DNA of 64,000 nt from JASHPR01 sp963815375 (GTDB taxonomy: Bacteria; Actinomycetota; Actinomycetes; Streptosporangiales; Streptosporangiaceae), in contig CAWFGX010000001.1 in assembly GCA_963815375.1 (NCBI GenBank), positions 1,798,001-1,862,000 of the forward strand, given 5' to 3'. Made by a program: the position numbers and the translations under genes. Positions within the stretch are counted from its first letter, which is position 1; the number at the start of each line of letters is the position of its first letter. The notes below the pieces were generated by a model. It did no database searches. It was not told the origin of the DNA and saw only the letters and a list, made by a program, of their open reading frames with translations. This document shows positions 22,769 through 31,798 of this stretch, one piece after another.

Positions 22769-25087
22769 ATGAAGCAGGTGTTCCGCAGGGTGATCGACCG
22801 GCGCGGGCGCGTCCTTGTCGCCGACCTCCCGGTGCCGCACGCAGGGCCCGACCAGGTGCTGGTCCAGGCTCACTACACGCTGATCAGCTCGGGCACCGAG
22901 ATGAGCACGCTGGCCAAGACCCCCACCGAACTGGTCCGCCAGACCCTCTCCGACCCGTGGATGCGGAACGTGGTCAAGCAGACCATGCTTGCCACCGGCC
23001 CGAGCCAGACAGTCCGGCGGGTATGGCAGGAGATGGTCACCCCGCGCGAGATCGGCTACAGCGGCGCCGGGACCGTGCTGGCACTCGGCGACAGCGTGAC
23101 CGGGCTTGAGGTCGGCCAGACCGTTGCCTACGCCGCCAGCGGCCACGCTGAGGTGGCCGCCCCCTCGATCAACCACGTGGTTCCCGTTCCGGATGGCGTG
23201 GACCTGCGGCATGCGGCCTTCGTCACCGTTGGCGGCATCGCCATGCAGTCGCTGCGCCGCGCCGACCTGAGGTTCGGCGAGACCGTCGCGATCTATGGCC
23301 TCGGCCTGGTCGGCCAGCTCTGTGCCGCGATCGCCAAAGCGGCCGGGTGCGTGGTCGTCGGCATCGACATCAATCCCAAGGCGAACGAGCTGGCCACCGC
23401 CGCGGGCGCCGAGCTCGTGGTCAACCCGTCCGAGGGTGACTGGAAGCGGCGGATCAGCGATTTCACCGGCAAGAACGGGGTCGACGCCACGATCATCTGC
23501 GCCAGCTCAGACTCGGCGGAGATCATTAACGGGGCCATGGAGATCACCAGGCGGCAGGGTCGCGTGGTCATCGTCGGCTACGTCAAGCTGGACATCCACC
23601 CGAAGAACTTCCTGTACCGCGAGATCGACCTGCGCTACTCCCGCGCGTACGGCCCTGGCAGCTACCACGCTGGCTACGAGAAGGGCCGGGTGGACTACCC
23701 GTTCGGGTACGTGCGGTGGACCGAGAAGCGCAACCTGGAGGAGTTCATCCGCCTGATCGCCACCGGGGCTGTTAACCCCGAGCCGCTGATCGCCGGGGTG
23801 TACCCGGTGGAGCAGGCCCAGGAACCGTTCGACGCCATCCGCCAGCACGCGCTGCCCGGAGTGGCCGCGCTGATCTCCTACGGACCCGACCCGGACCGCA
23901 GCCGGACGATCCAGGTCAGCCAGCGGCGCAAGCGCGACGGCAAGGTCGGGATCTCGCTGATCGGATTCGGCAACCACGTTCTCGGCATGCACCTGCCGAA
24001 CCTCAAGTCGCTGCGGGACGCTGAGCTGCGCGGCATCGCGTCAGCGACAGGGCGCAACGCCTCGGCCGCCGCCAAGGGCCTCGACGCCACGATGATCACC
24101 ACCGACGTGGACGAACTGCTGGCCGACGAGGGCACCGACGCGGTGATGATCTGCTCGAACCAGCCAGAGCACTACGGGCACCTGCGGGCTGCGATCTCGG
24201 CCGGCAAGGCGGTGTTCATCGAGAAGCCGATGGTCACCAAGCTGGAGGATTTCGCCCGGCTGCTGCGGCTGATGGAGGACCAGCCGACCCTGGTCACGCT
24301 GGGCCTGAACCGGCGCTACTCGCCCCTGGTCGACGCGCTGCGCTCGGCGCTGAAGTCACCGCCCGACTACGTCGAGTACATGATCGCCAACCCGCCGCTG
24401 CCGGCTGATCACTGGAGCCTGGACCCTGTCGACGGCGGCGGGCGCCTGGTCAGCGAGGGCGAGCACTTCATCGACCTGTGCAACCTGCTGATCGGCAGGC
24501 GGCCGGTGTCGGTGACAGCCCGCGCGCTCGGCAAGCAGCCCGACGATCTCCGGACGCTGTGCAACTTCTCGGTGACCCTGCATTATGACGGCGCGGCGGC
24601 CACGGTGACCTTCAACGAGTCTGGCGTGCCTGGCTTCCCGCGGGAGCGGATCTCGGCGTTCGCCAAGGGCCAGGTGGCGATCCTCGACGACTTCGGCAAG
24701 CTCACCGTCTGGGGGCAGGGCAAGCCGCGCAGCCAGGGCAGCGGCCTGCACAAGTCCATGGGCCACGCCGAGGAGCTGGAGCAGTTCGTCAAGGCGGTCA
24801 AGGGCGAGCCCAACCACCTGCTGTCCTGGGAGGGCTCGTGCCTGGCGACGCTGTGCATGTTCGCCGCTCAGGAGAGCATCCGCCTGGGGGCTGAGATTGA
24901 CCTGGACCAGTTCCAGCGCTCGCTGCTGGACTCCGCGTCTGCCGACGCGGATGACTCAGCGGAGGACGCCGACACAGTGGACCCAGCCGCTGATGCGGTG
25001 AAGGCGGACAACGCCGCCGCTGCGGATGAAGCTGCCGTCGCGGATGAAGCTGCCACGCCCGACGACGCACCTGTGGTCATCGACTGA
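22769..25087 (+). CDS. Bi-domain oxidoreductase: MDR dehydrogenase fused to Gfo/Idh/MocA
   Basis: A 772-residue fusion. Residues 1-375 are a medium-chain dehydrogenase (VLVQAHYTLISSGTEMSTL, EIGYSGAGTVLALGDSV, VAIYGLGLVGQLCAAIAKAAG). The usual zinc-ligand cysteine is replaced (ISSGTE) and no structural zinc cluster is seen. Residues about 395-720 are a Gfo/Idh/MocA oxidoreductase (VGISLIGFGNHVLGMHLPNL, MICSNQPEHYGH, and FIEKPMVTKLEDF with the EKP catalytic lysine). The last 55 residues are Ala/Asp-rich and probably disordered. Such fusions recur in exopolysaccharide clusters, where sugar oxidation or 3-keto chemistry is suspected; no reaction is established to my knowledge. It is divergent from the eight-gene minus-strand operon. 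Confidence 0.88.
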   Translation: MKQVFRRVIDRRGRVLVADLPVPHAGPDQVLVQAHYTLISSGTEMSTLAKTPTELVRQTLSDPWMRNVVKQTMLATGPSQTVRRVWQEMVTPREIGYSGAGTVLALGDSVTGLEVGQTVAYAASGHAEVAAPSINHVVPVPDGVDLRHAAFVTVGGIAMQSLRRADLRFGETVAIYGLGLVGQLCAAIAKAAGCVVVGIDINPKANELATAAGAELVVNPSEGDWKRRISDFTGKNGVDATIICASSDSAEIINGAMEITRRQGRVVIVGYVKLDIHPKNFLYREIDLRYSRAYGPGSYHAGYEKGRVDYPFGYVRWTEKRNLEEFIRLIATGAVNPEPLIAGVYPVEQAQEPFDAIRQHALPGVAALISYGPDPDRSRTIQVSQRRKRDGKVGISLIGFGNHVLGMHLPNLKSLRDAELRGIASATGRNASAAAKGLDATMITTDVDELLADEGTDAVMICSNQPEHYGHLRAAISAGKAVFIEKPMVTKLEDFARLLRLMEDQPTLVTLGLNRRYSPLVDALRSALKSPPDYVEYMIANPPLPADHWSLDPVDGGGRLVSEGEHFIDLCNLLIGRRPVSVTARALGKQPDDLRTLCNFSVTLHYDGAAATVTFNESGVPGFPRERISAFAKGQVAILDDFGKLTVWGQGKPRSQGSGLHKSMGHAEELEQFVKAVKGEPNHLLSWEGSCLATLCMFAAQESIRLGAEIDLDQFQRSLLDSASADADDSAEDADTVDPAADAVKADNAAAADEAAVADEAATPDDAPVVID

Positions 25088-25118
25088 GCACAGCCAAGGC
25101 CAGTTCCGGGCCGGACGC

Positions 25119-26252
25119 CTAGGTCGCGGGCGGGGCAGAGCCGGCGGGCGCGTCCTGAGCGGAGCCGGCAGGCGCCTCCTGGGCAGCGCGGAGCTGCCGG
25201 AGCTTTCGTCTGCCTATCAGGCCCACAGCGACGCCGCCGGCAGCGGCGTCGGCCACCACCGAGAGCGCCCGCTGCACCAGGGCCACGGTGAGCGCGATCT
25301 TGATGGTCGTCTGGGAGTGCAGCGCCGCGATCATCACTGCTTCGCGGACGCCCAGGCCCGCCGGGGCGAAGATGGCCAGGAACCCCACCGCCCAGGACAG
25401 GGAGTAGGCACCGATGGACACCAGCAGCGTGCCCTCCCGGTCGCCGGCAAGCTGGCGCATGAGCACGTAGATCATGAGGCCGTTGATGGCCCACGCGGCG
25501 AGCGCCCATACCATGATCCGGGCGAGGCCCCGGTAGCTTATGCCGTCACCGAGCTCTGGCTGGCGTGACACTCGCAGCACCAGGCGCAGCATCCGGTTCA
25601 GCACTGGCGGCGACAGCGCCGCGATGCCGATGGGGATGAGGAAGAGGATCCAGAAATACTGGGCAACCGACCCGGCACTAGCGAAAGGCAGCGTGACAGC
25701 CGCGACCACCAGTCCCGAGCAGGTCATCACCGCATAGCAGATCAGCACGGACACTGCCGACCGGCTCCGGGGAATGCCGCGGTCCGCGCCTAGCTCAGCC
25801 TGAACCAGCACGGGCCAGATGCTGCCGGGAACGTACTTCGACACATTGCCGATGAAGTAGATGCGCCAAGCCTCGGCCACAGACAGCGGCGACCCGAGGT
25901 CGGCGATTATCTCCCGCCAGACCATCAGGTTGAAGAACAGCCCGCCGATGCTCAGCGCGAACGCCAGCAGGACAAAGGGCAGGCTGAGCCGCCGTGCCTC
26001 ATGCCAGAGCGTGCCCGCCTCGTTCACCAGGGTAAGGCCGAGGAGCGCCAGCACCACGGCCAGGAACCCGTACCGCACCGATTTTGCCCGCATCAGCCGC
26101 AGGAGCGGGCCGAGCCACCGGGAGACCAGGGATCCGCCGGCCGCCCCGGCGGCTGGAGCCGACTCAGCAGCCTCTGCCGCCCCTTCCACAGGGGGAGGCG
26201 AGCTAGCCGGTGCCGGGGTTCCGGGTGGCCCGGGTGAGCCAGGGCGCGACAT
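25119..26252 (-). CDS. Lysylphosphatidylglycerol synthase-TM / UPF0104 family membrane protein
   Basis: A 377-residue protein. A Pro/Ala/Gly-rich N-terminus is followed by about eight membrane helices (for example YGFLAVVLALLGLTLV, FVLLAFALSIGGLFFNLMVW). EAWRIYFIGNVSKYVPGSIWPVLVQAEL is the family's YIPG-type motif, and AIFAPAGLGVREAVMI the GLGxRE-type motif. This is the flippase-like transmembrane domain found alone in many glycan clusters. The C-terminal tail repeats SAQDAPAGSA and APAGSA. ATG at 26252 is preferred; an in-frame TTG at 26300 without a ribosome site is the alternative. A role in moving a polyprenyl-linked sugar is inference. Confidence 0.82.
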   Translation of the reverse strand: MSRPGSPGPPGTPAPASSPPPVEGAAEAAESAPAAGAAGGSLVSRWLGPLLRLMRAKSVRYGFLAVVLALLGLTLVNEAGTLWHEARRLSLPFVLLAFALSIGGLFFNLMVWREIIADLGSPLSVAEAWRIYFIGNVSKYVPGSIWPVLVQAELGADRGIPRSRSAVSVLICYAVMTCSGLVVAAVTLPFASAGSVAQYFWILFLIPIGIAALSPPVLNRMLRLVLRVSRQPELGDGISYRGLARIMVWALAAWAINGLMIYVLMRQLAGDREGTLLVSIGAYSLSWAVGFLAIFAPAGLGVREAVMIAALHSQTTIKIALTVALVQRALSVVADAAAGGVAVGLIGRRKLRQLRAAQEAPAGSAQDAPAGSAPPAT

Positions 26253-26339
26253 TCCTAGCTGGCTGGCTTTCTCAAGTGAGACCTCATTCAAGGCAATCAA
26301 CGTAGCAGCGCGCGCAGCAACCAGCCGGGACGAAGCTGG

Positions 26340-26852
26340 CTACGGCCTGCTCATAACGACGATAACCAGGCCCGCCACGACCAGGAGCGAGCCCGCCCAG
26401 GTCAGTATGTTCGCACGCTCGTGCAGTACGAGGACGCTCGCGGTCAGGATCCCGATGTAGCCAAGAGCGTTGAAGGGGTACGCCACGTTCAGTGGCACCC
26501 GGGACAGCGCGGCCAGCCACGCTACCGCGGAGACAGCGAACACGACCAGCCCGATCAGCACCCACGCTGAGGTCGCCGCGCTGACCACCAGCGACCCGCG
26601 CGTGGCGGAGGCGCGGGACGTCGCTACCTGCATCCCGTGCTTGAGCATGATCTGCCCCACGGCCGCCAGCGCGACCGCGAACAGCACGATGCCAACATTT
26701 ACTAGCGTCAACCGGCGCCTCCCAGATGTCGTGCCGGCGGGTTCCGCCTGGACATGCTGCCCTGGCGCGGGGCTCCCGCCCGGCGGGACGGGCGGCGACG
26801 CCACCCGAGTCCCCCGGCGCTGCGGATCGCCCTCGTCAGATGGCTTCGACAT
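26340..26852 (-). CDS. Small EamA/SMR-like membrane protein, lipid-linked-sugar flippase candidate
   Basis: A 170-residue protein with a 45-residue disordered N-terminus and four transmembrane helices (LVNVGIVLFAVALAAVGQIML, SAWVLIGLVVFAVSAVAWL, VAYPFNALGYIGILTASVLVL, ILTWAGSLLVVAGLVIVVM). GQIMLKHG and the PLNVAYPFNALGYI segment resemble ArnE/ArnF-like small DMT proteins that flip undecaprenyl-phosphate aminoarabinose. It overlaps the upstream GT2-methyltransferase gene by 17 bp. The locus has no Wzx flippase, so this protein is a good candidate to flip polyprenyl-phosphate sugars. Confidence 0.78.
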   Translation of the reverse strand: MSKPSDEGDPQRRGTRVASPPVPPGGSPAPGQHVQAEPAGTTSGRRRLTLVNVGIVLFAVALAAVGQIMLKHGMQVATSRASATRGSLVVSAATSAWVLIGLVVFAVSAVAWLAALSRVPLNVAYPFNALGYIGILTASVLVLHERANILTWAGSLLVVAGLVIVVMSRP

Positions 26853-28338
26853 GCACAGCTTCCTGCGCGTGCGGCGTCAGCCGCAGGACGTACTGGTAGC
26901 CGAACAGGGTCGGCCGGGTGCGGACAAGGGTGCGGTCGAACCAGCGCAGCAGCCGCAGCCGGGACCCGTCGGTCTCCGAGATCGTCCCGAGTGGCAGGCC
27001 GGTGGCGTGCTCCTCCAGGATGTCGAACCCGCTGGCGCGGACCACCCGGCGCAGCGTGCGCCGGGTGAAGAACCGCAGGTGCGTCTCGTCCAGGATGCCG
27101 CGGCGGTCGTAGCCAAACAGGCCGGCCGCTACCCGGAACCGCGGGTACCAGTGCGCGAAGTTCGGGACTGACAGCAGCAGCTGGCCGCCTGGCCGCAGCA
27201 CCCGGCACATGTCGCGCAGCACGAGCTTCGGCTGTGACAGGTGCTCGATGACGTCCGCGGCAACGACGATATCGAAACCATCGCCCGCCTCACCCGGGAT
27301 GCCGTCCTCGAGGCTGGCCTTGACGAAGTGGTCGGTCCGCTCCCGGACGCCCGGGATCTCGATCAGGTCCACGCCGGTCACATGGTGACCAGCGGCCCGC
27401 GCATGGGCCGCGAAGTGACCGCCGGAGCAGCCCAGGTCGAGCACGCGCGACGCTGACATGCCGCGCATCATGCCCAGGATCACCTCGTGCGAAGACCCGT
27501 CGCCCTCCTTGAACGCGTAATCCCGCGGCTTGGGCACCCAATCCGAGGTGCCGAACCCCTTGCGGACCAGGCGGTACTCGGCGACATCCTTGATCACGTC
27601 CTTGGCGTAGCGCATGCCGTTGACGTAGCAGATCTCGTCACCGTAGTAGGTGGGGATCGGGATCTCCTTGAACGTCTTCCCGGCGTCGAGAAGCTGAACG
27701 ATGATCTGGGTGTCGAAGTCGAAGTCGTCCGTATTGTGCGAGAACGGGATGTCCCGCAGCGCGCGCGTCGTGTAGGCGCGGTACCCGGAGTGGAACTCGG
27801 TGAACTGGGCGCCGAGCATCTTGTTCTCGGTCCAGGTGAGGATCCGGTTGCCGAGCAGCTTGTACATGGGCATCCCGCCGCGGCGGGCAGCGCCCTTCTC
27901 CATCATCCGCGAGCCCATGACCGCGTCGCACTCGCCGCGCTCGAGCGGGGCCACCATCTCTGGCAGCATCTCCGGGGCGTACTGGCCGTCTCCGTGCAGC
28001 AGGACCACGATGTCCAGCCCGCGCTCGATCGCGAGCTTGTAGGCGGCCTTCTGGTTACCGCCGTAGCCGAGGTTCTTGGTGTGGCGCACGACCAGGGTCG
28101 GGGGGGTGTCCGCACGCTCGGCCCAGGCCTGCCCGTGGGCGAAGGTGTCGTCGTGGCTTGCGTCGTCGAGCACGATAACCTCGGCGATCCGCTCCCGGAA
28201 AGCCGGCGGGATCCGGTCCAGCGTGGCAGCCAGAGTCGACTCGGCGTTGTAGGCGACGACAAGGATGCCGATACGGGAAGAGCCGTGCGTATTGTCGCTC
28301 ACTGTCCCTGGCTTTCTGGCTCGCGTGGCTTGCGCCAA
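26836..28338 (-). CDS. Fusion of family 2 glycosyltransferase and SAM methyltransferase
   Basis: A 500-residue fusion. Residues about 22-245 form a GT2 domain of the DPM type (IGILVVAYNAESTLAATLDRI, VIVLDDASHDDTF, VVLLHGDGQYAPEML with the DxD-like element, FHSGYRAYTTRAL). Residues about 285-450 form a class I methyltransferase (SRVLDLGCSGGHFAAHARAAG, VTGVDLIEI, FDIVVAADVIEHLSQP, RVLRPGGQLLLSVPNFAHW). No membrane helix is present. Both activities may act on one lipid-linked intermediate. An alternative GTG start 12 codons in (VSDNTHGSS) is possible. It overlaps the flippase-like gene downstream. Confidence 0.85.
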   Translation of the reverse strand: MAQATRARKPGTVSDNTHGSSRIGILVVAYNAESTLAATLDRIPPAFRERIAEVIVLDDASHDDTFAHGQAWAERADTPPTLVVRHTKNLGYGGNQKAAYKLAIERGLDIVVLLHGDGQYAPEMLPEMVAPLERGECDAVMGSRMMEKGAARRGGMPMYKLLGNRILTWTENKMLGAQFTEFHSGYRAYTTRALRDIPFSHNTDDFDFDTQIIVQLLDAGKTFKEIPIPTYYGDEICYVNGMRYAKDVIKDVAEYRLVRKGFGTSDWVPKPRDYAFKEGDGSSHEVILGMMRGMSASRVLDLGCSGGHFAAHARAAGHHVTGVDLIEIPGVRERTDHFVKASLEDGIPGEAGDGFDIVVAADVIEHLSQPKLVLRDMCRVLRPGGQLLLSVPNFAHWYPRFRVAAGLFGYDRRGILDETHLRFFTRRTLRRVVRASGFDILEEHATGLPLGTISETDGSRLRLLRWFDRTLVRTRPTLFGYQYVLRLTPHAQEAVHVEAI

Positions 28339-28430
28339 AGATAGTACGACCTATCAGACTCCGCCGAGACAAGGATGACATGACCTGCCTGGCCAGCTGA
28401 TCCGGCGATCACAAAGTACCCACCGCACCC

Positions 28431-28436
28431 TATGAT
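28431..28436 (+). promoter_or_regulatory. TATGAT -10 box before a GT-C gene
   Basis: TATGAT ends 7 nt before the GTG at 28444, the same box and spacing as at 2749-2762. This supports GTG 28444 rather than the ATG at 28432, which lies within the box. Confidence 0.5.
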
Positions 28437-28443
28437 CTCTCGC

Positions 28444-30159
28444 GTGAGCAGCCCAGGCCGAGTGTCCGAAAATACAGCGGCGCCAGCCGTCGCCCGCCAG
28501 CGTGGCCGCGGCCACGCCGCGGACTGGCTCGCGGTGGCCTTGCTAGTGGCCGAGGCTGCTGTGATCGAGTACTTCCTGCGCCATCTGCTGGGCAGGCCGT
28601 TCTACTACGACGAGGCGTGGCGAGCGTACGAGGTCTCGCAGGGACCGGGGTTCCTCGGCCACATCAGCAGCGCCGTAGGCCCGCTTTCGCTGGGCTGGCT
28701 TGGCATCGAGAACGTGGCTCGCCTGGTGATCGGCAACACCGAGGCAGCCCTGCGGGCACCCATGTTCCTGGTCATGCCCGTGCTCGGGGTGGCCACCTAC
28801 CTGCTGGCCCGGCGCTGGCTCGGCCGGGCGGTGAGCTTCTGCGTGGCCGCGCTGCTGCTGCTCAACCTGTGGATCATCAACTACGGGCTGCAGCTTAAGT
28901 CGTATTCCTACGAGGCGCTGTTCGCGGCCATCAGCGTCGGGCTGTACCTGCTGCTGCGCCACCCCGGCTGGCGCCCGTGGAAGCTGCTGTGCCTGTACGC
29001 GGCGCTGGGCCTGACCTGCGTCTTCTCGCTGCCGAACCTGTTCGTTGTGGTGCCGCTTGTAGCGCTCGACTTCGTCGAGACGCTGCGCGCCCGGGAGCGG
29101 GTGAGGCTGCGGATCTCAGGAGAGGCCCTGGCCGGGGTCATCACGCTGGCCAACTTCAAGCTGTTCTTGTCCCCGCAGGGCGGTGTCGCTGGGACCGGGT
29201 ACTTCCTCAACCAGTACGCGCCGCACGGGATCTCCGCGTTTGTGCGGTTCACGGTCGATGGGCTCGAGTCCTACGTGCCGTCGATTATTACCGGCGTTGC
29301 GGGCGCGAACAACGCCGCGCCGTCCTACACGCTCGCGCCGCTGTACCACCACGTGCTCGCGGTCGGCCTGGTGATCCTTCTGGCCGCCGGCGTGGTGGCG
29401 GCGGCCAGGGACGCCGCAGGCCGGGCGCTGATAGTGACCGTCGGGGGCGCGCTGCTGCTGGAGCTGATCGCCTCGGCCCTGCACGAATGGCCGTTTGGCC
29501 TCATCCGGCAGAACATCTTCGTGTTCCCGATGCTCTACGTGCTCGGCGGAATGGGCGCGGTCTGGCTGGCCCGGATGATCCGCGGGACCCGCCGGGCCGA
29601 GGGCGGCGCGCCGCTCACGGACACCTGGTGGCGGGTCATCGCCATGATGCTCGCGGTCGTGATGCTCGTGGCCACGGTCGGCACCGGCAGCGTGGCCACC
29701 GCTAAGACGCTCGCCGAGTCGGGCAGGCTGCAGAACGGGCCAACCACTGAGTTCAACGGCGTGAGGGCAGCGGTCGAGCAGGCCCGTATGGCGGCCGCGC
29801 CCGGCGACCTGGTCATCATCAGGACTGCCCGGCCCACGCCGGTCTGGTACGGCACGGCTTGGCTGTACTACATGGACCAGTACGCGGGGTGGCCGGCGGC
29901 AGTCGGGCAGCGGCCCAGCATCCCCGCCCAGGACACGCTCTCGGTCGTGTACGTCACGCCGGGCGCGGTCGACCGGTTCCTCGCCGCTCACCCCGGCAGC
30001 AAGACCATCTTCCTGCTGGAGTTCATCATCCCGGGGAACACATTCCCCGAGTCCCTGCACCAGCAGTCAGTACACACGCTGCGCGGCTTTGGCTACTGCG
30101 CCACCAGCGACACCAACTACGTGCTCACCGGGCACCTGACGATCCTGAAGAAGTGCTAG
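28444..30159 (+). CDS. Polytopic membrane protein, GT-C glycosyltransferase-like
   Basis: A 571-residue protein with about twelve membrane helices. After the first helix comes FYYDEAWRAYEVSQGPG, an acidic pair in the first extracytoplasmic loop, as in GT39/GT83-like GT-C enzymes that use polyprenyl-phosphate sugars. The C-terminal region (about 430-571) is a soluble domain with DLVIIRTARPTPVWYGTAWLYYMDQYAG and a closing Cys. GTG at 28444 is preferred on the basis of the TATGAT box. The 3' end overlaps the convergent GT-C gene at 30125 by 35 bp. It is very likely a sugar transferase of this locus. Confidence 0.72.
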   Translation: MSSPGRVSENTAAPAVARQRGRGHAADWLAVALLVAEAAVIEYFLRHLLGRPFYYDEAWRAYEVSQGPGFLGHISSAVGPLSLGWLGIENVARLVIGNTEAALRAPMFLVMPVLGVATYLLARRWLGRAVSFCVAALLLLNLWIINYGLQLKSYSYEALFAAISVGLYLLLRHPGWRPWKLLCLYAALGLTCVFSLPNLFVVVPLVALDFVETLRARERVRLRISGEALAGVITLANFKLFLSPQGGVAGTGYFLNQYAPHGISAFVRFTVDGLESYVPSIITGVAGANNAAPSYTLAPLYHHVLAVGLVILLAAGVVAAARDAAGRALIVTVGGALLLELIASALHEWPFGLIRQNIFVFPMLYVLGGMGAVWLARMIRGTRRAEGGAPLTDTWWRVIAMMLAVVMLVATVGTGSVATAKTLAESGRLQNGPTTEFNGVRAAVEQARMAAAPGDLVIIRTARPTPVWYGTAWLYYMDQYAGWPAAVGQRPSIPAQDTLSVVYVTPGAVDRFLAAHPGSKTIFLLEFIIPGNTFPESLHQQSVHTLRGFGYCATSDTNYVLTGHLTILKKC

Positions 30160-31771
30160 GCGGGGCGTAGCGGTACAGCAGGATCGGGTCCGGGCCGACC
30201 GGGATGGCCGTCACCTTGTCGCCGGCGAGGTCCCGGTTCCACGCCTGGATCTCGATCTGCGTCTGGTGCGAGCGGATGATCCAGATACGCCCGCGAGCAC
30301 CAGCCGGCTCTGCGGCGATCTTGGCCCGCGCGGTCGCCAGCGCGCCGGAGATGTCCACCGCCTGGCGCTTGGTCAGCACCACCAGCCATGGCACCGTGGG
30401 ATACGCGATCACGTGGCCGTTCGGCCCGCCGCCAGCCGGGAACGAGGCCTGCGCCGGGTAGTAGTACGCGAACCCGAAGCTGGCCCCGTAGCTGACGATC
30501 ACGACGTCGCCCCGCCGGTAATGACTCTCCAGGTAGGTGATCTCGGAGTGAACGTCCTCGACCGGTATCGAGTGAATCCGCATGAACGGGAGCGTGGCCG
30601 AGACCCACACGGCCAGCACGACGGCTGCGACCAGCAGTGGCATCCGGCGGTCGATCACCGTCGCCAGGTGCCCCACGGCCGCGACCGCGACCGCCATCAG
30701 GACGGGGATCATCACGAGCCAGAACGTTGACGTCCGCAGGTCCCCGAACGGGTACTTGTGCGCCCCGCTGGCGACGATGACGATCGCCAGGATGATCGGG
30801 AGCATCGCGGCCAGGGCGAACCGGCGCAGCCAGACCAGCGCCGCTATGCCTGCCAGCGCGCCTAGCGCATCCAGGGCCAGCGACCCGAAGCCCATGTAGG
30901 GCGCGAGGCCGTGGAACTCCTGGTGCACGAACGCCGTGGCGGCGGCGATGCTCTTGGTCGGCATGTAGAACGCAGCCCAGTAGGCGGTCAGCCTCGGAGT
31001 GATCTGCGGGCGGATCAGCGTCACGTAGATCACCGCGGCTACCACGAGCATTCCCGCCGAGGCAACCCCCAGCTCGCGGAGCCGTCGGTACTGCCGCTTT
31101 CCCAGGCACTCGATCGCCAGCCCCGCCATGGCGGCGACGCCGACGAAGATCACAGTGTTGGCGAACAGCATGCCGAGCGATGCCGTCGCCGCGATCGCGG
31201 CGAGCCGGCGGGTACGCCACTCGTTCTCCGCCCGCGCGACCAGGATCAGCACGACCAGGCAGGCGAACGCCTCGGCCGTGTACTGCTTCAGGTCGTTGCG
31301 CTCCAGCATGGCTGGCGAGAGCAGCGCGGCCGCGCCAGTCAGGATCCCGGTGCTGAACCGGCCCAGGCCAAGCTCCCGGCCGAACAGGTATCCCGCGGCC
31401 GCTGTCAGCATCGCGAACCCAAGCGGCACGAGCCGCAGCCGCTCCGGACCGCCGAAAGGCACCAGCCGGAGCAGGAACGTCCACCCCAGCGGGGTGCTCG
31501 ACGACAGCGACGGCGTGAGCCCGATGTTCGCCCGGACCGTGTCCGCTACCCAGGCCTCGTCCACCCAGAACGACTGATGCAGGACGTAGCTGACGTCGTG
31601 AACGGCAAGCACGCACAGGGCTATGACAACGGCCAGGGTGATGTCGGCGAGGCCAGGCTTCCCAGGCGGCGATACTGCCAGGCGCCTGCGGCCCGCCTCC
31701 CGCGTTCCGGAGACTCCCGATGGGGTGCTGCCTTCCGGTGAGCTGGCCCGGCGGGCTTCAGGCTGAACCAT
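30125..31771 (-). CDS. Polytopic membrane protein, GT-C glycosyltransferase-like
   Basis: A 548-residue protein with a Pro/Arg-rich N-terminus and about eleven helices. The loop after the first helix has QSFWVDEAWVADTVRAN, the acidic DE pair at the position of the GT-C catalytic base, and SSTPLGWTFLLRLV. The C-terminal part is extracytoplasmic, with ESHYRRGDVVIVSYGASFGFAYYYPAQASF. It resembles the plus-strand gene it overlaps at 30125-30159 in architecture and ends in a Ser/Gly-rich tail. It lies 27 bp downstream of a GT2 gene, which probably makes its lipid-phosphate donor. Confidence 0.72.
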   Translation of the reverse strand: MVQPEARRASSPEGSTPSGVSGTREAGRRRLAVSPPGKPGLADITLAVVIALCVLAVHDVSYVLHQSFWVDEAWVADTVRANIGLTPSLSSSTPLGWTFLLRLVPFGGPERLRLVPLGFAMLTAAAGYLFGRELGLGRFSTGILTGAAALLSPAMLERNDLKQYTAEAFACLVVLILVARAENEWRTRRLAAIAATASLGMLFANTVIFVGVAAMAGLAIECLGKRQYRRLRELGVASAGMLVVAAVIYVTLIRPQITPRLTAYWAAFYMPTKSIAAATAFVHQEFHGLAPYMGFGSLALDALGALAGIAALVWLRRFALAAMLPIILAIVIVASGAHKYPFGDLRTSTFWLVMIPVLMAVAVAAVGHLATVIDRRMPLLVAAVVLAVWVSATLPFMRIHSIPVEDVHSEITYLESHYRRGDVVIVSYGASFGFAYYYPAQASFPAGGGPNGHVIAYPTVPWLVVLTKRQAVDISGALATARAKIAAEPAGARGRIWIIRSHQTQIEIQAWNRDLAGDKVTAIPVGPDPILLYRYAPPSTSSGSSGAR

Positions 31772-31798
31772 GAGGCAGCGACCTTCGCAGGGACCCGG

